A stretch of DNA of 64,000 bases from Strobilurus pachycystidiatus (GCA_019915135.1 JAHLMK010000003.1:248001-312000); one strand, 5' to 3'. Positions 24,072-34,531 are shown, counted from the first letter of the stretch. The notes: generated by a model not told the origin, from the letters alone. Numbers and translations: made by a program.

Positions 24072-25437
24072 CTAGGTTTCGGTCTTCGTCTCAAACGAAG
24101 ATCTGCGTAGAAAATGCAGTTTCTTTGAGCACGCACGACTGAAATTCTTCACAAGACCAACAACACTGCGAGAGAGCCTCGCGATTAATGGTGGCTGTGA
24201 TGCGTCCCTTGGCAGAGGAGAGCCACTGGGGCCATCTTGGGCGATCGATAATTGTTGGAAGTGCTCGGCATTGATTTTTTCTGCGTGGTCAATTTTAGCT
24301 TGTATGCGCTTTTTGTGTTCCTCGCGTATCCTATAGGCAAGAGTTCATTATCAGTGTCTCGGGTGACGAAGGCAACATACCTATCTAAAGCAGTAAGCTC
24401 GTCGAAAAACTCCCAGGGATTTGCAATCTCATCGCCCGTGAAGTTTTCCAAATCAACCCAAAAGTCGACCACAGGGGTAAAGTCATGACGATGCATAAAG
24501 TCATCATGTCCGACGACAGATTCGTACTCAGTATACACTGACTCCGCACCGTCCAGTGCTTCCGACGCGCCGTGGAGCTCAGGCGATTCGGCGGGTACAT
24601 CCACACGGTGCGACTCATCGGACCTGCATGTCGGTACATGGGGGGGAACGTCATGATTCGAAGATACGGAGGGCAAGACAGGGCGCGGATCGGATTGATG
24701 TTGAGAAAGAGGCTCGTGATCGTTAGTGTCAATGGTGGAAGATTGCGGTTCATCCTCTGGCGACTCCTGCTTTACCCTCACTTCCGAGTCCTCTTCTTCC
24801 TCCTCCGAATCATATGTGAGCAAAGACGCGCCATCATAATCCTCACCATCTGACTCGGGATCGGGCTCGAAGTCTGTTCCGCCCGTTTCAGCCATGCGCC
24901 GTAGCTTCATACTCCACTCCCTATCATCTTCGGCCTGCAGAGCTATGTCCGTCGCCTGACCCCGGGGTAGAAGTGCATATTTTCCGCGTTTTCGAGTCTC
25001 TCTGGTGAGGTATTTCACTCGGACGTCAACCATGGTCATCGTTAACTGAAAGCAGTCGGACCAGGGAAGAGGTGGGTCGCATTCCAGGGGCTTTCGTCCA
25101 CGAGGGTGGGAGGTATTTGGCGAGATGGGCAGTGACATGTCGGGAACAATGAAATCATTCGATGGACCTGGTATAAGACCGCGCGAGACTAGAGCGATCC
25201 TCACAGGGTACAATGTATCCGGTACGGGTATTGCTAGCATCTGGAGTGTTTATGAGTTAGCGGACTCAACCGTCCATCTGGTTTCGCGCTTACTTGCTGG
25301 CAGCAGGCAAGGTACTTTTTACCGGCAGGGAGTGCGTCGATAGCCTGCACTGACTCCGGGTCATCCTTGAGCAGACGCAAGCTGGCATCAGAATCCAGCT
25401 GCAGAATAAAGTATTCGCCCCAGAGCGGAAGAGACAT
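24072..25437 (-). CDS. WGEYF family, divergent clade I member, locus F (module partner)
   Basis: Exons 25437-25294, 25240-24381 and 24330-24072, 420 residues, intact. Exon 1 reads MSLPLWGEYFILQLDSDASL and PAGKKYLACCQQ. Exon 2 has LAIPVPDTLYPVRIALVSRG, DMSLPISPNTSHPRGRKPLE, MAETGGTDFEPDPESDGEDY, an acidic linker with DSEEEEEDSEV, then YTEYESVVGHDDFMHRHDF and IANPWEFFDELTAL. Exon 3 is longer than in other clade I copies; it encodes REEHKKRIQAKIDHAEKIN and ends RSSFETKTET. It is the most diverged clade I copy. It is head to head with the WAMGTF gene at 26387, and GAGAACAAAG (25549-25558) lies about 112 bp upstream. Confidence 0.83.
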
Positions 25438-26386
25438 GGTGGTGGGTGGAAGAAGTAATGCACGCGTTTGAATATATGAACATGGGTGACAATAAGGTGG
25501 GAAAAAGATAGGGTCAGGTTTCCCGTTTTGGCACCCTTCTTGTTGCGGCTTTGTTCTCGCTTCGCAACCATCACTTGGTGTCACCACAACAATTGTTCAT
25601 GCTGTGTTTGAATAGGACCACTGCCAATACGGTTCTATCTTCGATCTGAAAGTGCCAAATTTGACCGATTTTGAGGCCGAACTCCGATCCATAGTGCCAA
25701 ATTTGGGCACTTTTGACGACCTAAGTGTGCTGCCGTTGTGTGCCAAAACCGAAGCGGGAGAGCACAAGTGAGATGACACAGTGCCAAATCTGAGGCCTGA
25801 GGCTTCCGGGGATGCTGCCCAGACCTATCCCGTCGGCTACATGTACTTGTATGTGATACTCTAACACGAGGGCGCTTGGAGTTCGATCTAAGTAGTGCCA
25901 AAAATGAAAATAATTCTGGAACTATGATTTTTTGTGCCAAATATGCCAAAAATTCGAAAATCACCGAGTGCCAAATCCAGCAGGAATCGGATCGAAGATG
26001 GAACCCTATTGGCGGGGGTCCTGTTTGAATAGGTATGAGTAAAATACAGTGACCGGTGTTTGTTCTCAAAGTGGCCAGTCTTGTCCTCACTCCTTCCGTC
26101 ACGACGATCCTTGTTGTACGTTCTTCTTCTTCAACTTCACTGTATTGCCTTCATCTTGATCCTATCTTTTCTTCCCTATGTATTGTATTCGTTGCTAGGT
26201 CACCCTTGTTCTCAAAAATCTTGCTGTTGTCTTTATTTCTGCAACCCGATATAGTACAAACAATAAATGCATTACACGTTCAATTGAGGCGGAATAATCT
26301 GGGGCGCACTTATATACTTCACTAGACGCTAAATCAACCTCTCATTATTCCTCCTCCCGTCTGTATCCGTCGACACAAAGAGTCTC
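25438..26386. promoter_or_regulatory. divergent promoter of module 1 with TGCCAAA cluster
   Basis: Spacer between the start codons of locus F and WAMGTF copy 1. Between 25623 and 25975 TGCCAAA recurs on the plus strand eight times (near 25653, 25695, 25741, 25782, 25897, 25936, 25944 and 25969), usually as GTGCCAAA. One copy forms the near-palindrome GTGCCAAATTTGGGCAC (25694-25710). TGCCAA is the half site of NF-I-type factors in animals; in this fungus the reader is unknown. A dinucleotide bias or a decayed satellite is the alternative. Confidence 0.45.
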
Positions 26387-27053
26387 ATGTCCCAAAAACC
26401 GAAAACCAATGCTAGCATCGCCAGCCCTCGTGTGGCGAAGCTCAATGGCTCTCCCAGCACAGTCCCTCATCGTGTGGCTCCCCATACCCCCCCTACCGCA
26501 CCTATCAGGGCAACGCCTCGACCTGTTCCCATAAAGAACATTGCTGCCGTGGAGGCCTCCTTGGTCATGCCCTACTATCAGCTCTCAATGATGGCAGCCC
26601 GAGAGCTGGAAGTCACTACGGGTGTCACTCCTCGGCCCCAAACTACAGTTGGTGGTCGACGACCACATTACGATGAGACACTTGTATCACAGCTTCAGAA
26701 AGCGATGACAATGATCACCCAATCGGTGGCCAACAGGACAAAGAAGGACGCAAGACCATGCATCATATCGGACCCACCACTAAGACATACTGGTAACGCA
26801 GGGAAGGAGTGCTGGATGTACGCAATGGGGACATTTGATGGACATACAGACAAGACTCTTCCTCCAGTTCTTAAGCAGTATGCCATCCCTGTCCAGCAAG
26901 ACCACGCCCCAGAACTTCAGGGAGATCATTTACGCACACGGCCGCTCTGGAGGCCGATGGAAAAGACGCAATGGGTCGTGGTGCTTCCCCTGCTATCAGA
27001 GCAAGGTGCACCGACCAACCCATAGACCTTCCGATCCCGTACAGGGAAACAAC

Positions 27054-27058
27054 CTGTG
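27054..27058 (+). repeat. target-site duplication CTGTG, left
   Basis: CTGTG directly precedes the left LTR and is repeated exactly after the right LTR at 31479-31483. This is the 5-bp duplication made by an LTR-element integrase. Confidence 0.9.
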
Positions 27059-27889
27059 TGTTACGACCTGATCCCGCCGTGACAAGGACTCGCTCATGAG
27101 AGACTACCCCTGTAGTCAACCCATAGCTTTCCTGCGAGCGTACCACGTACATCCTCGTATTGTGCTCGACTGGTCGTACTGTACCAGTCATAGGGGCCCT
27201 CGATGATCGCACATCCATCTCGCCAGAGACTGTGATACCGTAGGAACCTAATCCCAAGGTACGAGGCTCGCCGCCGGACCTAGTCCCAGGTGTGGCGTCG
27301 GGGAGCCTTCTCTCGTCGGAGTCAACGACGTTGGCGGAGGTATCGAAGGGAGACATGTGGGTGAGTCCTACCACGGAGAGTTTAGAGTGCCCAACGGAGT
27401 TGTATGGGGGAAAACTGGTTAAGGACGAAGTCTGAGTAGCTAGTACAGCGTTGTCTCTGTATTTATACTAATCCCATGCTTGCTCATCGTTCCTCTTCTC
27501 GAAGCTTCTACCACATACTCCCGATGCGTCGGGAGTGGTCCGACGCTGCGGATGACGGAGATCCCGACATCCCGATGACCGCCCATTGGTCGGGAAGGCG
27601 GGTTTGGTCGGGTACCGACTCCCGCCTGACTCACGCGGCCTAAGTATATTCCCGGGGTGTCCTACACCATGTGTGCTCGCTCCAAAGTGTATCCGGGAGG
27701 GCGGGAAGCCCGACAAAGGCGGGACTTCAGGATCCCGGTTCTGTCGCCATAAGGGATTGAACTCTCAACCCCGTGATATATCTCTCGGCATCTTCCGGTG
27801 TGGCGCTGGTTCGTGTAGCCGTAGTATCAGGACGCCAAAGTGTGACCAAAGTGGAGGGCCTCGATCTACGGTGAGGCCACATCATGACA
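27059..27889 (-). repeat. left LTR (3' LTR of the element)
   Basis: 831 bp with TG..CA ends; the same sequence by eye as the right LTR. It follows the polypurine tract when read on the minus strand. Confidence 0.92.
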
Positions 27890-27902
27890 ATATCCCCTTT
27901 TT
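27890..27902 (-). other. polypurine tract
   Basis: The minus strand reads AAAAAGGGGATAT immediately upstream of the 3' LTR, the expected place for the plus-strand DNA primer. It fixes the orientation of the element. Confidence 0.65.
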
Positions 27903-28626
27903 AAGTTTCTCGTCCCGAGAAACGAAAGAGTGATCTTCTTTATGGGCTCCTACGGTCGCGTCGATGCTTTTTACAAGACTCCCCGAGCCTTGTTAAAGCC
28001 AAAGTGTAGTCGCGACGGAAGGCGTGATGGCTCGGAACCTGCCACGGGGGGGGCCGAGACGCGTTTTCTCCGATGAAGACGCGTTTGGAAAGAATTCTGA
28101 GTAGACAGAAGTGTTTGTATCGTAAAGACGATGTTTTGTTGTCCGGGTCACGTGATCGATTTTGTGTGGCGTATATTTTCGATACTCGTCCTGAGATGTC
28201 CTCGAAAAGGCGCCTTTGATCGTACAGAAATTGATTTTTTCATTGCCGCCGGCATCGGTCATGATTTCGTCGTTCGAGCTCCCCGAGCTCAGAACAGTAC
28301 CCGCGCCACGCGCTCGGTACCGTAGTTGTGTCCTCTCCGGGCAATCAGGACTCCCTACGAGTCAAAACCCCCATCTGAGTGCTCAAGACCCCATATCTGC
28401 ACCCTCAGATATCCATCTGAGGTACAGATCCCAGGGTCTCGCGGAATGATCTGCAGAATCATTCAAGTGAGTCTATTCTCTGGACCCAGGTGCGCTTCTT
28501 GAAAGCCTATTGCTGATATCCCAGAAGTCCCAGAGATTGGGTGCGGGAACGAGCGCTTGCGCGCGCAGCTATAATGGCGCTGCCCCGGAGAAGGTCCCCA
28601 GAACCGTTCTCCTACGCCCCACGACG
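27903..28626. other. LTR-element interior, no gene recognised
   Basis: Non-coding interior upstream of the plus-strand gene. A plus-strand CTATAATGGCGC near 28569 lies 55 bp before its ATG and could act as a start-site element (weak). Confidence 0.35.
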
Positions 28627-29396
28627 ATGCCAACATCTCTGCTTGCCCTGATCTCGCGTCGTTCGACAGCCGCGCCGTCTGACGCCCTTCTGGCCGTCAA
28701 TCATCGCGGCTTTCGCATCCACGCGCGCCCTGCGCGAATTCCGAGCATCGTCCTGGAAGAATGGATCCGGTGCATTGCCGCCGTCGATGATAGTCTGTTG
28801 AATGACAATTCGTTCGAATCTGGACCTCTGTCGTCGTCAGAATGGTTGGCCCTGGTAAGTTGTCGAGTTGGCTCCGGATAGTGCCCATTGACCGGGCGCC
28901 TTCGATTGGGTGGGTGTATTCTAGTTCACGTTATTGCGCGCCGCGCTTGTCTTCGCCAACGATGTCGAGTTTCGCCCTCCGGCAACTTGGAGTCGCCTTT
29001 CGCTCGTGCCGCCTCAAGGCAGCGAGACCGTTTCTGCACTGGCGGTGAGTGCCTGGGTGTTGTTATCGCCGTGGGGTGAGTTTTCGTTTTCTTTTCTTGA
29101 TTCGTAGTTTTTTTTTTTTTTTTGTCTAACGTCGGTGAGGGCCAGCGGCTGAAGCGTTGCCTCCCGCCATCATCATCCGCGGGAATATCGACTTCCACCT
29201 CCCACTTCGATACCTCTGGCGGTGTTTGTCCCGGAGGGACATAGTGACGGCGTTCTGGGCGTCGACGGACGGGGAGGAGAGGGATCGGTGGGAGGAGAAG
29301 GTGAAGATGAAGGGTCTGTCCGAGGCGGGGATGGCGAGCGAGTGGGAGGAGGTAACCAAGGAGTGGTGGCTTGGGGCGATGGATTTTGTTCGGTAG
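28627..29396 (+). CDS. three-exon gene carried antisense in the LTR element
   Basis: Unknown product, 209 residues. Exons 28627-28854, 28925-29075 and 29146-29396 splice at GT..AG sites with all phases matching. The product begins MPTSLLALISRRSTAAPSDA, continues IPSIVLEEWIRCIAAVDDSL, then FTLLRAALVFANDVEFRPPA, AVSAWVLLSPWAAEALPPAI, RGNIDFHLPLRYLWRCLSRR and a Trp/Glu-rich C-terminus ending WLGAMDFVR. An alternative donor at 29044 would shift the frame and stop early. The gene is on the strand opposite to the element's transcript, so its introns would not be removed from the genomic RNA and could survive retrotransposition. It could be a captured host gene or an antisense regulator of the element; I recognise no domain. 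Confidence 0.55.
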
Positions 29397-29548
29397 GGTG
29401 TCGATGAGAGCTGTCTTGGATTTTATTCCTCGTAGTTTGAGTACGGATGTATACCCCTTCTTGTTGTTTGATACCCAACTCCAGAGAGTTTTTTGGTCGC
29501 GTTTGTTCGCTATGCTCGACGCGTCGCGTGTGTTTTAACAAACACGTA

Positions 29549-29887
29549 CTAGTGGTGACGGATGATGTTCCTGATTTGCGTGATGGTCGATCGTTCTGGA
29601 GATATTCTGTCGTCCGACTTATCCTTTAGGATCAGGCGTCCGGATGATGCGAGTGCTCGTTTCGGCGGTGTTCCTGCGGGTATGCCGATGGGTGATAGAC
29701 GCTCACCCTTGTGGTGCAGCGTTTCATGGTGTGGGGATTGCTTTTTGGCGAAGGTGATCGTTCGTTCAACTGGTGGATCTGGATTTTCATCACGACAGTC
29801 CTCGACTGTGTTTCTCTTTCGAAGAGAATGAGCTACGCTGTTTGGCTCGAAACTTATTTTCTCGGTCTTTCCACTGCTAGTTTCCAT
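29549..29887 (-). CDS. possible element-encoded ORF (112 aa)
   Basis: Minus-strand frame starting METSSGKTEKISFEPN, Lys/Arg/Pro-rich (PVERTITFAKKQSPHH), downstream of the 340-aa ORF on the element's sense strand. Charged composition is compatible with a small Gag-like or accessory peptide, but there is no zinc knuckle or other motif. It may simply be an open frame. Confidence 0.25.
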   Translation of the reverse strand: METSSGKTEKISFEPNSVAHSLRKRNTVEDCRDENPDPPVERTITFAKKQSPHHETLHHKGERLSPIGIPAGTPPKRALASSGRLILKDKSDDRISPERSTITQIRNIIRHH

Positions 29888-29940
29888 TTCACGTCAGGAT
29901 CCTCCTCCACGAGGAGATCCATGGTATTGTCTGGGTAGTT

Positions 29941-30963
29941 TTATTCCTGGTTCGTGCGGAAAGACTTTCCGTTGTCGGAATAGAGTACGGGGTGTTGAAA
30001 GAGAATGAGTCCTCGGTCCAAGGGTTGGACGGGGTTCGTGAATTTCTCGAATTCCACCCCGTATAGGAGACGCAGGTGGTGCGGGGTGTTGCAAGTTTGT
30101 TTTGCGCTGTATAGGTGCACGGCCCAGGGGTCTAGGGTGAGGGAAGGGGGGTGGTAGAACACCGTGAGATCTAGGCGTGGCTCGGTATAGAATGTCGGGG
30201 TTCGTATACGTCGTAGTGGCCCCCGTAGATATCTTGCCTGGAGAAGGCATAATCCTTCTTTCGTGTGTCGAGATAGATGTTGGGGGGTTCTCCACAGAAC
30301 TTCCATACATCGTGCCATGATGGGGATATGTCCGTTCACCAGAGACCGAAGAAGAACCCAGTCTACTTCTAGTCCCAGCAACCTATAGACCACGTCTATG
30401 ACCCATGCAGCTCTGCCCAGAAGGCTCCGGTATTGAGTAGGACCTGATCGTACTGTTGGTTTGGGTTCCGCGATGTGGATGGCCAACTCCCTAAGGAGGG
30501 AGAGTACTCGATGTTCGGTTCTGCGAGCTCGTACAAGGGGGGGGATAGTGTCGGAGGTTGTGGTGATTGGAGGCGTTACCCCAACGCCGGAGGAGGGGGG
30601 AGGTTCCGATGTAGTGGTACGTGGGCAGTATGGAGACTTCGTCCTATTGTTACGACCTGATCCCGCCGTGACAAGGACTCGCTCATGAGAGACTACCCCT
30701 GTAGTCAACCCATAGCTTTCCTGCGAGCGTACCACGTACATCCTCGTATTGTGCTCGACTGGTCGTACTGTACCAGTCATAGGGGCCCTCGATGATCGCA
30801 CATCCATCTCGCCAGAGACTGTGATACCGTAGGAACCTAATCCCAAGGTACGAGGCTCGCCGCCGGACCTAGTCCCAGGTGTGGCGTCGGGGAGCCTTCT
30901 CTCGTCGGAGTCAACGACGTTGGCGGAGGTATCGAAGGGAGACATGTGGGTGAGTCCTACCAC
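29941..30963 (-). CDS. 340-aa ORF beginning inside the 5' LTR
   Basis: Sense-strand ORF of the element. It starts MVGLTHMSPFDTSANVVDSD within the right LTR, about 515 bp from its outer end, crosses the LTR boundary near residue 105 and ends at 29941. The interior part includes LLRELAIHIAEPKPTVRSG, LLGRAAWVIDVVYRLLGLEV and WAVHLYSAKQTCNTPHHLRL, with a helical character that would fit a Gag-like protein. No CCHC knuckle or protease motif. Because the first third lies in the LTR, the left LTR also carries that part as a truncated ORF (27374 leftward). Function unknown. Confidence 0.45.
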   Translation of the reverse strand: MVGLTHMSPFDTSANVVDSDERRLPDATPGTRSGGEPRTLGLGSYGITVSGEMDVRSSRAPMTGTVRPVEHNTRMYVVRSQESYGLTTGVVSHERVLVTAGSGRNNRTKSPYCPRTTTSEPPPSSGVGVTPPITTTSDTIPPLVRARRTEHRVLSLLRELAIHIAEPKPTVRSGPTQYRSLLGRAAWVIDVVYRLLGLEVDWVLLRSLVNGHIPIMARCMEVLWRTPQHLSRHTKEGLCLLQARYLRGPLRRIRTPTFYTEPRLDLTVFYHPPSLTLDPWAVHLYSAKQTCNTPHHLRLLYGVEFEKFTNPVQPLDRGLILFQHPVLYSDNGKSFRTNQE

Positions 30964-31478
30964 GGAGAGTTTAGAGTGCCCAACGGAGTTGTATGGGGGA
31001 AAACTGGTTAAGGACGAAGTCTGAGTAGCTAGTACAGCGTTGTCTCTGTATTTATACTAATCCCATGCTTGCTCATCGTTCCTCTTCTCGAAGCTTCTAC
31101 CACATACTCCCGATGCGTCGGGAGTGGTCCGACGCTGCGGATGACGGAGATCCCGACATCCCGATGACCGCCCATTGGTCGGGAAGGCGGGTTTGGTCGG
31201 GTACCGACTCCCGCCTGACTCACGCGGCCTAAGTATATTCCCGGGGTGTCCTACACCATGTGTGCTCGCTCCAAAGTGTATCCGGGAGGGCGGGAAGCCC
31301 GACAAAGGCGGGACTTCAGGATCCCGGTTCTGTCGCCATAAGGGATTGAACTCTCAACCCCGTGATATATCTCTCGGCATCTTCCGGTGTGGCGCTGGTT
31401 CGTGTAGCCGTAGTATCAGGACGCCAAAGTGTGACCAAAGTGGAGGGCCTCGATCTACGGTGAGGCCACATCATGACA
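30648..31478 (-). repeat. right LTR (5' LTR of the element)
   Basis: 831 bp; same sequence by eye as 27059-27889. In minus orientation it opens TGTCATGATG and closes GTCGTAACA. It contains the start of the 340-aa ORF. Confidence 0.92.
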
Positions 31479-31483
31479 CTGTG
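31479..31483 (+). repeat. target-site duplication CTGTG, right
   Basis: Exact copy of the 5 bp at 27054-27058, where the interrupted WAMGTF exon resumes. Confidence 0.9.
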
Positions 31484-31915
31484 TCGCTCTCGCGTGAAGA
31501 GTACCGCAATCTGAGGAGAGTTAGCGGTGAAAAAATACAGGACTTCCTGGACCAAGCGATGGACCCAGAGCATCCCGAATTCCTGCCGAATTTTGTGGAA
31601 AAGCTCAAGGCCAGTCAAACTCCTAAAGTAAGTCAAACATTGATCCATCTCCGTCACTTTTTCCTTAACATTCAAATCCCAGCTTGGCATTGACATTGCG
31701 CTTGAGGCGCCTAGTCCACCTGCACCAGCAGCTGTTCCTGTTGAGAAGATCAGTGCCAGCCAGAATTCCTCAATGCCGCCCTCGGGCATTGCAGCACGCG
31801 CGGCTGATGTGCTAGCTAGTCGGCTGAGGGTAAGTGTGACCACGGTCAACGTTCATAGTTTGCTGATCTTTCCCGGACATTGCAGCGTCTTTCACTCTCT
31901 TCTCAGGGTTTGTAA

Positions 31916-32735
31916 AATTTGGCACGGCCAACGGACCATCTTTCTTGACTTTCCGAATCAACGCGCACAGCCCCTCAGTCATACTACCAGCATGACCATA
32001 ACACCTACCATACATTGACTAATATGATGCAGTACCTTAGTTACTAAAATTGACTTGAAGACAATGTGATTACAACCTTGTAAACTACTATACTATGTAG
32101 TACTTGTTATTGCAGACTTGTGATGAGGTCACGCAGCTACTCAAAGCAGATGGCAGTCGACAGCACAGTGATCACTGATCTACGAGCAAAAGGTACTCCG
32201 CATGACTCCCTCCTCGTCACGCCACTACGAAGATGCTCGCAACTATGGTCTTCTCCACAGCCTGTACCCTGTCATGTTTAGCAGTACCAATATCCATAGT
32301 ACTAGGGGGGGGGGCTAGTACATTTTACCGTGGCAGTGAAACTGCCACCGTGATTGCCGTGACCGTGCTACCGGGTCGTAGATTACCGTGAGGGACTACC
32401 CCGGTCCCATGAATTACCGTGACCCCAAACTCCGGCGGCGCTTTCTGTAGGGTAGTTGTAAGTGTAGACATTCAAGAGAACCTTTGAGATGGTCCTTTGG
32501 GCCCGTTGATTGTGTGGGCAAGACGAAGAAGCATGTAAGTGAAGATCTGAGCCGAGGTAGATGCCGAGTACGTACAACGGACGCGCGTCTTGATTCAGAT
32601 CCTCCATATTGACTGCTGTATTTGTAGCACAACCATCCAATCTCATAGCTTTCATGATTCTGGTTTTGTGTTTCTTAAGCCGACCCCAATATCCAATCCG
32701 GTTCGGCGGCTATCCTGATGACGTAGGCCACTTAC
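31916..32735. other. gene-poor sequence with TACCGTGA repeats
   Basis: 3' flank of WAMGTF copy 1, a poly-G run near 32307-32316, and a first cluster of ACCGTG-type motifs at 32325-32415 (TTTACCGTGG, GCCACCGTGA, TTGCCGTGA, ATTACCGTGA twice). No gene recognised. Confidence 0.4.
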
Positions 32736-33639
32736 GATTCCAGGTGAAATTTGGTTCAACTTTCCGCCCTCAAGGATACGCTGCCACTGCGCGTTGTTTC
32801 CTACTATGTTCAAGCAACTGGTAGGTCTCATGAATTCCGATTACTCAAAGCAGCATTTATTGTTTCCTCTAGGGCCGATTGTTTCGCTTTGCCGCGGATA
32901 CACTTGATGGCTTCGACGTGCCCGATGCACCAGCGCAAAATCGTGCTCGTCCTCCGCCCGTGATTCGAGACCTTGCTTGGGCCAGACCTAACTGCCGTGA
33001 ATTGGGTGTCCCTCGCTCCTATGGCCCACGCTGGAACGGTTCTTCTTGCCTCACGTCTCAGGAACTCCTTTCAGCCAAAGACTACACACAAGCGATTGTT
33101 TGAAGAGGCTTGGAAACAGCTTGTCGCACTTGATGGGAAGACCGTTGATGGCAGACCGCTGCCAGAACCCGTGGATGTCGATCTGGAGGCCCTTGTGCTT
33201 CTCGAGCATCGGATGTTTGACTCATGGAGTGATGCTGGAGTTGCAGGTAACGAGCAGTGGGGATTGGATGTTGGGCCTCATCAAGACGGATGGTATCCGT
33301 ACACCGACGCAAATGTTACTGACGGGATGGATCGTTGTGACGGTTCAAAGTCAGAATTGATGGTGAGTGCAATGGTGTGTTCTTGAAGAACCACTCTCAC
33401 ACTGGTCAGACTAGACCCCAGTATGTGCAGCCTGCTGCAAAGGAAACAGCGGAAAGCGACAAGTTGCTGCCCAAGAAGGATTGACCAAAGCCGCAGATGT
33501 TAGGCAAGAGGAAGAGGGTAGAAGATGAGGGTGAGCAAACAGAGGTGAAGAAGCACAAAAAGGCTTCCAGGGCGAGCGAGAGCAGCGTCAATAAGCCGGC
33601 GCTTCGTCGAAGTACCAGAAAGAAGAGTACACATGTATA
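32736..33639 (+). pseudogene. decayed gene of unknown identity with basic C-terminus
   Basis: A plausible exon pair joins at 32821/32872 (FPTMFKQL then GRLFRFAADTLDGFDVPDAP and PPPVIRDLAWARP). The frame then shifts near 32975 to VNWVSLAPMAHAGTVLLASR, RLFEEAWKQLVALDGKTVDG and VDLEALVLLEHRMFDSW. The end (33499-33639) encodes a lysine/arginine-rich tail, MLGKRKRVEDEGEQTEVKKH to RSTRKKSTHV, like a nuclear-localisation region. It sits between two clusters of the TACCGTGA motif (32325-32415 and 33838-34006). It may be the gene of a dead DNA transposon; I recognise no transposase signature. Confidence 0.35.
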
Positions 33640-33837
33640 GACTGGTACTTGTCCATTGCAGGTTCAACACCTGCTTCGGTCATCTGTGCTCCAAAATGAA
33701 TTTTTATTCCTGCTATGATCATACATACTGTGTTCTTAGCCCTATCTGAGTCAAATCCGATGGTCGTTACAACTTTCCTGATCCTGGGGTCCGTAGTACG
33801 AGCAACTGTACGGCGGTTCAGAGCTCCGTAACACTCT

Positions 33838-34006
33838 TGTCACACTACCGTGGGTGCCAAAGGTACCGTGTGTCCCTTACCATGTTACCGTGAGGCGACC
33901 GTGGCAGTGAGTGATTTACCGTGTGGCAGTGGGCAGTGAGGCAGTGACGGCCGTGAAACTGCTACCGTGAGTACCGTGGCCGCAGCCGTGAGCTACCGTG
34001 ATCACG
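33838..34006 (+). repeat. TACCGTGA/TACCGTGG motif cluster
   Basis: TACCGTG recurs about eight times in 170 bp, mixed with CAGTGAGGCAGTGA and GGCAGTGGGCAGTGAGG. Clusters of the same word occur at 32325-32415 and 34512-34565. Such dispersed short direct and inverted words are typical of subterminal repeats of DNA transposons (inference). Confidence 0.5.
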
Positions 34007-34030
34007 GCACCGGCCATCGAACCCTGATGA

Positions 34031-34070
34031 CGCACCGCTCGGCTTGATCTCGCACCGCTCGGCTTGATCT
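34031..34070 (+). repeat. perfect 20-bp tandem duplication
   Basis: CGCACCGCTCGGCTTGATCT occurs twice back to back. Confidence 0.9.
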
Positions 34071-34531
34071 CGCTCACTTTCAGCATGCAAATGGTCCATT
34101 TACTCTACAGCCACAACGTGCTGCATCGAAACAGCCTGGGGCATCGCCCTTGGTCTGATCTTATCAATTTGAGTCAAGGCCATGCATGCGTCACGGCTGA
34201 TCGACATGGACTCCACGTATGGACCGTCGATCAACCATCGATAACCTCACGTTCCGACATTCTGGATACGAGATTCTTTTGCCTACTTACTCAGACTAAT
34301 ATGTATGTCTCATTCATGTATTCATCTCACCTCAAACACAAAGCTCCTCAAGTTACATATACATCTTTATCGTCATCAAGTACTTGTTTCTCACACTCCG
34401 AGTATCTATTTCAAGACACACGGCGCTCTCGTTAACGACATCGTACTGCTCCAGTCAGCGACTGCTACTAAACCTCATAAACTCTTGCTCACTCTTCAAG
34501 GCAGTGACTTTCTACCGTGCTACCGTGGCAC

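Larger units (their letters stand above)
27059..31478 (-). mobile_element. non-autonomous LTR retrotransposon (4.42 kb)
   Basis: Two direct LTRs of 831 bp each (27059-27889 and 30648-31478), both TGTTACGACC...ATCATGACA on the plus strand, flanked by perfect CTGTG duplications. I saw no difference between the LTRs in a read-through, which implies a recent insertion. Orientation is minus: next to the left LTR the minus strand carries AAAAAGGGGATAT (27890-27902), a typical polypurine tract, so the 5' LTR is the right one. The 2.76-kb interior lacks recognisable protease, reverse transcriptase, RNase H or integrase motifs, so mobilisation would need proteins in trans. It carries a minus-strand ORF starting inside the 5' LTR and a plus-strand intron-containing gene. 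I could not match the primer-binding site. Confidence 0.9.
26387..31915 (+). pseudogene. WAMGTF family, copy 1 (split by LTR element)
   Basis: Unknown function. Exon 1 starts MSQKPKTNASIASPRV at 26387 with a Pro/Thr-rich N-terminus, then PYYQLSMMAAREL, ITQSVANRTKKDARPCIIS, ECWMYAMGTFDGHTDKTLPP, RPLW and KTQWVVVLPL. It is broken at 27058 by the LTR element and resumes at 31484 as SLSREEYRNLRRVSGEKIQD and FLPNFVEKLKASQ. Later exons are 31683-31829 (LGIDIALEAPSPP) and 31886-31915 (RLSLSSQGL). Taking one CTGTG repeat, the two halves join in frame. A TAG at 27023-27025, 33 bp before the insertion, is a separate lesion. The intron layout matches the intact copy at 48617. It is head to head with locus F. 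Confidence 0.8.

Noticed and set aside
27740..27800. Stretch in the LTR resembling a minus-strand tRNA 3' half (ATTGAACTCTCAACCCC)
   Set aside because: The stem pairing is poor and no cloverleaf can be drawn. It is present in both LTRs as part of the repeat.
33640..33700. T-arm-like GCAGGTTCAACACCTGC followed by TTCGGTCA, suggestive of a tRNA
   Set aside because: No matching acceptor (TGACCGA), D-arm or anticodon arm is found upstream. At most a tRNA fragment or chance.
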